Assembly (NCBI GenBank): GCA_051418075.1
Contig: JBPRGG010000114.1
Span: 7,720 to 71,719, forward strand
DNA length: 64,000 nt
From: JBPRGG01 sp051418075
Lineage (GTDB): Bacteria > Bacteroidota > Bacteroidia > Cytophagales > Cyclobacteriaceae
Reading direction: 5' to 3'
Shown: piece by piece, positions 45,633 through 51,936 of the stretch
How the letters are laid out: every line of letters starts with the position of its first letter
Numbering within the stretch: position 1 is the stretch's first letter
Position numbers and translations under genes: made by a program
The notes under the pieces: model-generated
What the model was told of the DNA's origin: nothing
What the model saw: only the letters and a program-made list of their open reading frames with translations
The model's database searches: none

Positions 45633-46677
45633 TTTTATTGCATTGCTGTTGTTAAATACTGCTGTTTTAAAAGCAGATGTTTTGCAGGAAAGGCAGAAGG
45701 AAATATCCCGATCCTACCAGGTAAATAAAAACACCCGTTTATCCATTAATAATAAATTTGGGAAAGTGCATATTAATGTTTGGGATAAGAACCAAATAGA
45801 TATGAAGGTCACTGTTGTAGTGGAACGAAGATCTGAGGCGGAAGCGCAAAGGATACTTGAACAGATAGAAATTAAGATCGATGATGATAATGCAGGTGAT
45901 CAGATTGAATACAGGACCGAGGTAGGAAAAATCAATAACTCCAAAGGAGAATCATTCGAAATTAATTATGAAGTGAGTATGCCGGCAGGAAATCCGCTGG
46001 AAGTCAAAAATTCTTTTGGAGATTTTTACCTGGATAACTTTAAAGGACCTGCGGAATTGGATATATCCTACGGAAATATGAAAGTGGATAATCTGGATGG
46101 GCCTTCAGAAGTAAAATTATCTTTTGGTAAAGGCTTAAGCAGTATAGCACATATGAGGATGGGCGAAGTGACAGTTAAATATTCCGACCTAAGCCTGGGA
46201 AGTATTGATGATGGTGAGATTGATAATCAATTTGGTAATATTAAAATATCAAAAGCAGGGAATATTGAGTTGGATAGTAAATATGGCGATATAGAAATAG
46301 GTGAAATTGATAATCTGGAAGGAGATATAGGATATTCAGGGTTCATGATTGTGCAGCTTAATCAATCAGCCCTGATTGATGCGGCTTATGGTAAAAATAT
46401 GTCTATAAATAATGTGGCACCGGGATTTCAAAGATTAGAAATTGAAACTAAATTTAGTGGATTTGATGTCTATTTTGCCCCGGGAGTAAATGCTAGCCTG
46501 GAGGCCAGCCTTGAGTTTGGAAATCTTAAATATGAAGAAAGCCTGATTAAAATGCAGCATATTGATAAAAATTCTACTTCCAGTGAATATCGTGGCCAGA
46601 TTGGCACAGGCACAAATTTATCCACTGTGATTATCGATTCAAGTTATGGAAATGTTAGGCTGGCCAGTATAAAATAA
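45610..46677 (+). CDS. Secreted DUF4097-like beta-strand protein
   Basis: 355 residues, signal peptide to ~22 (AVLKAD). The body is a regular series of short beta strands built on G-(D/N/K)-(I/M/F)-x-(V/I/L) turns (NKFGKVHINVWD, YGNMKVDNLDG, FGNIKISKAGN, KYGDIEIGEIDN, SSYGNVRLASIK). This suggests a beta-helix or DUF4097/DUF2807-like repeat fold. It starts inside the preceding gene and shares its transcript, so it is probably the envelope output or sensor of the sigma system. Similar sigma/TM/DUF4097 triplets are frequent in Bacteroidota. Confidence 0.82.
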   Translation: MKTNIIYSFIALLLLNTAVLKADVLQERQKEISRSYQVNKNTRLSINNKFGKVHINVWDKNQIDMKVTVVVERRSEAEAQRILEQIEIKIDDDNAGDQIEYRTEVGKINNSKGESFEINYEVSMPAGNPLEVKNSFGDFYLDNFKGPAELDISYGNMKVDNLDGPSEVKLSFGKGLSSIAHMRMGEVTVKYSDLSLGSIDDGEIDNQFGNIKISKAGNIELDSKYGDIEIGEIDNLEGDIGYSGFMIVQLNQSALIDAAYGKNMSINNVAPGFQRLEIETKFSGFDVYFAPGVNASLEASLEFGNLKYEESLIKMQHIDKNSTSSEYRGQIGTGTNLSTVIIDSSYGNVRLASIK

Positions 46678-46697
46678 CACAACAGCGCCAAGTAAAA

Positions 46698-46731
46698 GAG
46701 GGGACTGCTCACGGTCCCTTTCTTGTTTTAA
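46698..46731. terminator. Terminator between convergent DUF4097 and FtsE-like genes
   Basis: GAGGGGACTG (46698-46707) pairs with CGGTCCCTTT (46712-46721) including wobble pairs, followed by CTTGTTTTA on the plus strand. Confidence 0.6.
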
Positions 46732-46747
46732 AGGGTGTCGTCTTAAA

Positions 46748-47458
46748 TTAATAATAATCGCTTAACTTGAAGTTTTCCTTTTTTGAATCCAGGACACCTG
46801 CTTCCTCACATTTTAATATACGTGCAGGGTGTCCTTTCACCAGGTTATGGTTATGGGTAGCCATCAGGATGGTCGTCCCACTATTATTAATTTCCAGGAA
46901 CAATTGGAAAATGCCCTCTGAAACATCTGGGTCAAGATTGCCGGTAGGTTCATCGGCTATCAAGAGGCTGGGTTCATTTAATAAAGCCCTGGCAATCACT
47001 ACCCGCTGTTGTTCACCTCCGGAAAGTTGATGAGGCCACTTATTGCCGGCTGAACCTAAGCCCACCCGCATCAAAACTTCGGCCAGCCTGGTCTTGATTT
47101 TGGATTTGTCTTTCCAACCGGTAGCTTTCAATACAAAAGTAAGATTGTCTGCAACTGTTCGGTCATAGAAAAGTTGAAAATCCTGAAAGATGATACCCAA
47201 CTTTCTTCTAAGGAAGGGCACATCAGTTTTCTTTATTCCTTTGATGTCATAGCCTGCCACCTGGATATCTCCCAGCCTTAATGGGAGATCTGCATAAAGG
47301 GTTTTTAATAATGAAGATTTCCCACTTCCGGTACGGCCTATTAAAAAAACAAATTCCCCTTTTTCTATTTCAAAGTTGACTTTTTCCAGTACTGCATTAG
47401 ATTCATGAAAAATACAGGCATCTTTTACGCTTACTACCAGATCAGAAGTTGAGGACAT
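46748..47458 (-). CDS. ftsE: FtsE-like cell-division ABC ATPase
   Basis: 236 residues with a complete ABC ATPase: Walker A GRTGSGKSS (residues ~42-50), Q-loop IIFQDFQLFYDRTV, signature QLSGGEQQRVVIARAL, Walker B LLIADEPTGNLDP, H-loop ILMATHNHNLV. FtsE with FtsX regulates division-site peptidoglycan hydrolases. The LFYDRTVADNLTFVLKATGW stretch fits FtsE better than LolD or MacB. ftsX is not adjacent, which is usual for Bacteroidota; a short gene for a 75-residue protein sits 3 bases upstream and is probably cotranscribed. Confidence 0.85.
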   Translation of the reverse strand: MSSTSDLVVSVKDACIFHESNAVLEKVNFEIEKGEFVFLIGRTGSGKSSLLKTLYADLPLRLGDIQVAGYDIKGIKKTDVPFLRRKLGIIFQDFQLFYDRTVADNLTFVLKATGWKDKSKIKTRLAEVLMRVGLGSAGNKWPHQLSGGEQQRVVIARALLNEPSLLIADEPTGNLDPDVSEGIFQLFLEINNSGTTILMATHNHNLVKGHPARILKCEEAGVLDSKKENFKLSDYY

Positions 47459-47461
47459 AAC

Positions 47462-47689
47462 TTAAATATCTAATTTTTGAAGTTTGCCATAAGGCAACCC
47501 GTTAATTACATGCTGTAGGGATTCTTCTTTGCCATCAAGTCCGAATTTTTCCAACTTTTTTAAGGGTCTGTCGGCTCTAAAATAAGCAATCAAAATGAAA
47601 TTTTCATCTCTTAGCTGAATATAGTCAGGAATTTTGGCTTTCCCTTTAACTTTAATAATATACATCAAACCGTTCTTTTTTGCTTCCAT
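47462..47689 (-). CDS. Small hypothetical protein upstream of ftsE
   Basis: 75 residues from the ATG at 47689. Not recognised. Basic, with a compact beta/alpha pattern (MYIIKVKGKAKIPDYIQLRD, ENFILIAYFRADRP) and a lysine-rich end. It lies 3 bases before ftsE on the same strand and just downstream (in transcription) of SRP RNA copy 1. A longer reading from 47764 would run into that RNA gene and is rejected. Confidence 0.75.
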   Translation of the reverse strand: MEAKKNGLMYIIKVKGKAKIPDYIQLRDENFILIAYFRADRPLKKLEKFGLDGKEESLQHVINGLPYGKLQKLDI

Positions 47690-47744
47690 TAACAAATATA
47701 CAGGAAGAATAGTTACGAAAAGATTTTCAGGAAAGTTTAAAAAT

Positions 47745-47836
47745 AGGTGAAACCGGCATCGCACCGCTCGACCACCTACCCTTGCTTCCTTCCGGACCTG
47801 GGGGATTCAGCAGGAGCTGGTCGTACCGGCTCGCCA
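47745..47836 (-). ncRNA. ffs: SRP RNA (small type), copy 1, degenerate outer stem
   Basis: Reverse complement contains the invariant domain IV GGTCCGGAAGGAAGCA loop with the flanking CAGGTCC helix and distal pairing (CAGCTCCTGCTG side, GGTGGTCGAGCGGTG side), which is the SRP RNA bound by Ffh. It is 92 bases and differs from copy 2 at about five positions: one base lost in the CGACC strand and changes in both outer arms that break the terminal stem (TGGCGAGCC against GGTTTCACCT). No promoter of its own was seen; read-through from copy 2 could supply it. Confidence 0.85.
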
Positions 47837-47956
47837 GGTTGATTAATAAGATTTAATATTTTTTAACAAATGAAATGCTACTTTGATTATAATTCAGGAA
47901 TGAATAAGGAGGATTAACAATTAAAGGTTATTCATATTTGAAAGAGAAAGTAAAAA

Positions 47957-48049
47957 TGGCGAAACCGGCATCGCACCGCTACGACCACCTACCCTTGCTT
48001 CCTTCCGGACCTGGGGGATTCAGCAGGAGCTGGTCGTACCGTTTCGCCA
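47957..48049 (-). ncRNA. ffs: SRP RNA (small type), copy 2, intact
   Basis: 93-base RNA with a perfect 9-bp terminal stem (TGGCGAAAC at the 5' end, GTTTCGCCA at the 3' end) and the conserved GGTCCGGAAGGAAGCA loop. It guides Ffh to ribosomes for cotranslational targeting of membrane proteins. It follows a consensus promoter with only a few bases between, so its 5' end fits the expected start. Copy 1 lies 120 bases downstream in the same direction. Confidence 0.95.
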
Positions 48050-48052
48050 TTG

Positions 48053-48083
48053 CAAACTTAATCATATTTACTTTTGAGACAAA
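48053..48083 (-). promoter_or_regulatory. Perfect Bacteroidota promoter for SRP RNA
   Basis: Minus strand: TTTG (48083-48080), exactly 19 bases, TAAGTTTG (48060-48053). Transcription would begin at about the first base of SRP RNA copy 2 (48049). Confidence 0.8.
48069..48076 (+). promoter_or_regulatory. -7 box for the 77-residue protein
   Basis: TACTTTTG matches TAnnTTTG on the plus strand, 39 bases before the ATG at 48116. It lies inside the spacer of the divergent SRP promoter, so the two promoters overlap. Confidence 0.5.
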
Positions 48084-48115
48084 ATTTATATAATTTAGAT
48101 TTACAAAAAAGTAAA

Positions 48116-48349
48116 ATGTCTAACGTAGTACATGAATATTTTAAAAAAGAATGGGAAGGTGGTTTAATAATGGTCCAGCTAAATCCTGTGACTTTTACTG
48201 GGTTGGAATTAATTATTCATCAGAATAAGGTAAAGAAAACCAAAAGGACTTTTGATGAAGAGATCTATAAGGATTTTGAAGCAGATGGCTTTGTCAGAGC
48301 AAACCCTTTGGAATTTAATTTATATCTGAAGGGAATGATAAAAAAATAG
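48116..48349 (+). CDS. Small hypothetical protein, 77 residues
   Basis: From the ATG at 48116. Not recognised. Mixed-charge cytosolic protein with a hydrophobic centre (GLIMVQLNPVTFTGLELIIH) and a basic strand (KVKKTKRTF), ending in LYLKGMIKK. Probably an alpha/beta fold in the size range of small regulatory or ribosome-linked proteins. Divergent from SRP RNA with an overlapping promoter; convergent with the acidic small protein at 48383. Confidence 0.65.
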   Translation: MSNVVHEYFKKEWEGGLIMVQLNPVTFTGLELIIHQNKVKKTKRTFDEEIYKDFEADGFVRANPLEFNLYLKGMIKK

Positions 48350-48382
48350 TGCCAATTGGAAGGGTAGAAAGAGTAGATTCTC

Positions 48383-48535
48383 TTAAGAATCGTACTCAAG
48401 GTCAGATCCAAATAGATGATCATGTTCTGAATCATAATCAAAATCTTTTTCGAATTCAAAATCAATAAATACATCATTGTCATCCAATTCTTCGAAATCC
48501 GATCTGTCAAATAATAATTCTTCCATTTTAGCCAT
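48383..48535 (-). CDS. Tiny highly acidic protein, 50 residues
   Basis: ATG at 48535 to TAA at 48383. 20 of 50 residues are Asp or Glu and only three are Lys or Arg, giving a net charge near -17. Regular alternation of aromatic and acidic residues (DVFIDFEFEKDFDYDSE). Not recognised. A minus-strand TATATTTG box lies 62 bases upstream, which supports expression. The coding frame also avoids the stops seen in the other two frames. It could be a small acidic regulator or chaperone-like tail protein; function unknown. Confidence 0.6.
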   Translation of the reverse strand: MAKMEELLFDRSDFEELDDNDVFIDFEFEKDFDYDSEHDHLFGSDLEYDS

Positions 48536-48596
48536 ACATTATAATTTATTAGTTAAACATTTATCCGAAACGAAAATTATTCACATTGGTTTTTAT

Positions 48597-48604
48597 CAAA
48601 TATA
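48597..48604 (-). promoter_or_regulatory. -7 box for the acidic small protein
   Basis: Minus-strand TATATTTG matches TAnnTTTG; leader about 55 bases to the ATG at 48535. Confidence 0.4.
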
Positions 48605-48705
48605 GAAAAATTTTATTACTAAATTGTAAACTAAACATGAAATAAATATAAATAAAACAATAAAAAGCTGAAATATTTACTATTAGGATAAAAGGTTAGG
48701 TAAGG

Positions 48706-48948
48706 TTATCTGGAATTTTTAAGATCAAGGATATATCTTGACCCATAAGATGGACTACTGTTATTGTAAAACCCTGATAAGATTCTGTGCACGATATGGG
48801 CATAGATTAGTTCCTCATCACTTTTTCCTTCTTTACCAATCCAGTATACCCTGCGAGGATGCTTTTTCATATCTTCTATATATTCAACGGCGTCATTATA
48901 CTGATCATTGGTAAATGATATTTTAAATGTAGCCTCTACTGTTTCCAT
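48706..48948 (-). CDS. Small hypothetical protein, 80 residues
   Basis: Not recognised. Starts at an ATG with a clear beta strand (VEATFKISFTNDQYNDAVEY), then a helix with an acidic face and a basic turn (DMKKHPRRVYWIGKEGKSDE), and a C-terminal polar tail (NNSSPSYGSRYILDL). Codon use resembles neighbours. Monocistronic and probably cytosolic. Confidence 0.65.
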   Translation of the reverse strand: METVEATFKISFTNDQYNDAVEYIEDMKKHPRRVYWIGKEGKSDEELIYAHIVHRILSGFYNNSSPSYGSRYILDLKNSR

Positions 48949-49358
48949 AATTTATTTGAATTTAAACTCTCTTTAAATAAATAGATTAAGCAATAGAATT
49001 AACGATTAAAGAAATATAATGGTTTTCAAATTAATATTTAAGGTGAATTTAATTGTTTTGCCTGAAAAATTCAATACCACAAATGACGTGATGGCAGCAA
49101 TATATTAAAAAAATCCCACACCTTCGCGGAGCTTTGGGCCTTCTTAGCCTGGCACACCGGTCCACCTGCATTTTCTGATGGGCCATCGCTGCTTGATAGT
49201 GATTCATCCAAGTTAAGGTAAACTTTTGCTATAAGCAGCAATACTCTAACCATTGAGAAGAATTCTGCCCTCACTTTAATTTACAACGTCAGACTGAGGT
49301 CAGTCTGCCTTCCGTAGTCCAAAATAATGTCATTATATAGTAACTTTTTTTCTCCTGA
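48949..49358. other. Non-coding stretch with a locally GC-rich patch
   Basis: No supported gene. Positions ~49115-49200 are clearly GC-richer than their surroundings (cgcggagctttgggccttct, then cctggcacaccggtccacct), with no recognisable IS end or tRNA. An 18-base palindrome is at 49290-49307. Together with the adjacent pseudogene this looks like a scar of past insertion or deletion. Confidence 0.45.
49290..49307. repeat. Perfect palindrome CAGACTGA-GG-TCAGTCTG
   Basis: Two 8-base arms with a two-base centre. It could be a dimeric regulator site or an old recombination site; no neighbouring active promoter explains it. Confidence 0.5.
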
Positions 49359-49871
49359 ATGGAGGGATTGCTAATGGCGTTATTGAATTTCAATAAAATG
49401 GCTCATGAAGTGGATGTAACCAATATTTTTCAGGTTTCTGACATGTATTAGGGTGCAGGAGATCATTTTGCCGGGCTTAATTCCAAAGGAATACTAAGAG
49501 CCCGGCCTGATAAATCTATTCAGCAGCCAAAATTAGCTTACTATGCCTATCAGCATAAGGCCAGTTTGTTTTCCGGAAAAATAGAAAAACTGAAGCATAT
49601 CAAGATCTCTCAAACTGACCAGGATCTTTTTGTTTATGCCTATATAAGTTAAGAGGCTAAGGGGAATGCCATCACCTTATGGTTTTCAGAAGCCAGACCG
49701 GCGGAAGAATATCCAGTCAGCCTGGTAGATTTCAATATGAGCGGAATAGATCTAAAGGATACCGAATTTTATAGAAAGCAGCAGGAAAAACTCCCTGACA
49801 CTTTTGGATGTATTCCCGTAATGAAGGCATCTATAAAGGTATCTGAATATTTATGGTGGTTCCTTTGCTAA
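49359..49871 (+). pseudogene. Decayed C-terminal fragment of a glycoside-hydrolase-like protein
   Basis: One frame runs 171 codons with two internal stops, TAG at 49449 and TAA at 49650, and reads as coherent protein across both. Before the TAG: MAHEVDVTNIFQVSDMY. Between: GAGDHFAGLNSKGILRARPD, then a PKLAYYAYQHKASLFSGKIE stretch. After the TAA: NAITLWFSEARPAEEYPVSL, then VDFNMSGIDLKDTEFYRK. The R(A/T)xPDK...PKLAYYAYQ pattern resembles the end of the catalytic domain and start of the C-terminal beta domain of secreted clan GH-A glycosidases. The N-terminal catalytic part is missing. The 3' end overlaps the histidine kinase gene. Confidence 0.55.
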
Positions 49872-51741
49872 TAGTGGAATCGATGTTCATAGAGCCTCTG
49901 AGGTATTCCACCCTGGCTTTAATATTGTTAATCCCAAGTCCCCGGATAGCATCATTTCCGGGATTCATTCCTCTGCCATCGTCTTCTACCATCATTGACA
50001 ACTTCTTCTTGTATTTGTTCAGATACACATTCAGGTTCTTGGCCTGGGCATGTTTGATCACATTCTGGATGATTTCCTGTAAAATCCGGTACAATTGAAT
50101 TTCTTGGTTGGGATCTAATCTTTTTTCCATATCGTGGGCATAAAGCTGTGCGTTGATTTCCACATGGTTTAATTGGTCAATAATGGTTTTTATGGCCGGT
50201 ATCAGCCCGAATTTGACCAGCTCGCCCGGCATCAGGTTATGACTGATAAGCCGAACCTGCTGACTTGTTTCGGTCAGGGTTTCCACCGAATTCAATAGTT
50301 CCTCTGATTTTACACCGGAGGTATCAATTATATTTCTCAATTTATTGGTGATCAAAGCCAGAGAACCACCTACACTGTCATGAAGGTCCCGGGCAATCCG
50401 TTTTCTTTCCGCCATCTGGGTTTCTGTGATGGCATTAATTAAGGCTTTCTGCTTTTGATTGTGGCTGTGTTGCCTCATGATGACGAAGGTCATGCCAAAA
50501 ATAAACAGCGCAACTACCAAGGTAATACTCAGGCGACGGATAGAGGCATTCTTTTTTATTATGGAGGCTTCATTAATTAATTTTTGTTCAGAAAGACTGA
50601 GGATTTCCTTTTCTTTCTTTTCCGTTTCATACCTTATTTCCAATTCACTTACGGCCATTCGGTGGTGTTCATTCACCAGGCTGTCGTTTAACAAAAAATA
50701 CATTTTATGGTATTTCAATGCATTTTTCAGGTCGCCCATCGCCTCATACATTTCTGATATGCCCAGGTACCCATCCCTTAATTTGTCCCTGTTGCCTAGC
50801 TTTCTGGTCATCTCCAGGCCAATTTTATAATTCAATATGGCATCGTCAAATTGCTTAAGTTTGCTGTGGGCAATGGCCACATTCTGATAACCCAATGCGG
50901 CTGAGGCTTTGTCATCTAAATTTACGGCCAAATCAAGTGCTTTTTGGTAATACTCCAGTGCCTGGGGTATTTTATCCGTACGTTCATAAAGCACTCCGAT
51001 ATTATTGTATATATTGCAGGCTGAGTGCAGGTCATTATTGTTCAGGTGAAAGTCCAGGTTTTTAAAAAACCATTCCTCAGCCCGGTCATACTCTTCCTGC
51101 ATGACATAAAGAATGGCCATGTTGCCTATGGCACGACCTTCTTCATGCTTATTTTGATGTTTTTTTGCCAGTTTCAGGGCTGAGGTCAGGTATTCTTCTG
51201 TCTTTTTCCAGTTCTGCATGGCAATATATACCGATCCGATATTGTTCATGATTCCCGCCGTTTCTGCGGCCAGACCATGTTCTTCACATACCCGGAGGCT
51301 ATTAAGGTGGGCTTCTATGGCTTCTTTAAACCGGCTCATGTAGTAATTGGAGGTGCCGATGGTAGCAAAGAGTTCTTTCAGGTACAAGGGCTGAGCCAGC
51401 TCTTTCCATTCTAATGCCTTATTGGCCAGGTCAAGACTATGCTGATACTGGTGCTGGTACAGATGGTTTCTGGATCTGAAGGTATAAAATCGGAAAACTT
51501 CTTCAGATGGTTTATCAAGATCCAGTAGATTCAGTGCCTGTTCATAGTATGTTTCTGCTGCGGTAGGCTCAGTTTTCTGAACTTCATTGGCTATATTCAG
51601 TAATAGTTCCAACTGCTGCTCAGGAGGAGTTTTTTTCAGCATTTGTTTCAGGCTGTCGACTTTTGGATTATCTTTCGCTGTAGAAAAACAGGGCCACATG
51701 AACAGGATCAAAGAAAAATAAAGGCTTAGGAGTTTCAACAT
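49831..51741 (-). CDS. TPR-containing sensor histidine kinase (HisKA_3 type)
   Basis: 636 residues. Signal peptide or first helix at 1-22 (LILFMWPCFSTAKD), then a periplasmic array of about seven TPRs (~30-370; NIGSVYIAMQNWKKTEEYLT, NIGVLYERTDKIPQALEYYQ). A coiled coil, a membrane helix at ~400-420 (LSITLVVALFIFGMTFVIM) and a kinase core follow. HisKA_3 has the phosphoacceptor His454 (RIARDLHDSVGGSLA). HATPase_c follows with N box QEIIQNVIKHA, G1 VEDDGRGM and G2 RGLGINNIKARV. Normally paired with a LuxR/NarL-type regulator, but none is nearby. Signal unknown; TPRs suggest protein sensing. Confidence 0.92.
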   Translation of the reverse strand: MLKLLSLYFSLILFMWPCFSTAKDNPKVDSLKQMLKKTPPEQQLELLLNIANEVQKTEPTAAETYYEQALNLLDLDKPSEEVFRFYTFRSRNHLYQHQYQHSLDLANKALEWKELAQPLYLKELFATIGTSNYYMSRFKEAIEAHLNSLRVCEEHGLAAETAGIMNNIGSVYIAMQNWKKTEEYLTSALKLAKKHQNKHEEGRAIGNMAILYVMQEEYDRAEEWFFKNLDFHLNNNDLHSACNIYNNIGVLYERTDKIPQALEYYQKALDLAVNLDDKASAALGYQNVAIAHSKLKQFDDAILNYKIGLEMTRKLGNRDKLRDGYLGISEMYEAMGDLKNALKYHKMYFLLNDSLVNEHHRMAVSELEIRYETEKKEKEILSLSEQKLINEASIIKKNASIRRLSITLVVALFIFGMTFVIMRQHSHNQKQKALINAITETQMAERKRIARDLHDSVGGSLALITNKLRNIIDTSGVKSEELLNSVETLTETSQQVRLISHNLMPGELVKFGLIPAIKTIIDQLNHVEINAQLYAHDMEKRLDPNQEIQLYRILQEIIQNVIKHAQAKNLNVYLNKYKKKLSMMVEDDGRGMNPGNDAIRGLGINNIKARVEYLRGSMNIDSTISKGTTINIQIPL

Positions 51742-51936
51742 TGCTTATCAGTTTCAGGATTTACCTGGTTCAACATCTAATGCAATATAGTAAATGACTG
51801 GCTTTTTTGACAGCAGTAAATTAATTTTTTCGTTGAAATCCAACCAGACCTGTCCCGGAAGCAGGCTTTGCTTGGGATTCAATAAATAGTAAGGATAAAT
51901 ACACATTACTGCACTTCTCAACCCAGAAAATCACCT

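Noticed and set aside
47690..47764. Longer version of the 75-residue ORF upstream of ftsE
   Set aside because: The extra N-terminus would overlap SRP RNA copy 1 and has a non-ATG start.
49071..49274. 67-residue minus-strand ORF with a GTG start
   Set aside because: The composition does not look like protein (odd Ser/Gly/Cys string), the start is not ATG, and it falls across the GC-rich patch.
49449..49652. Recoding of the two stops (TAG and TAA) in the glycosidase-like fragment
   Set aside because: Two different stop codons, a missing catalytic half and no recoding signals; simple decay is the better reading.
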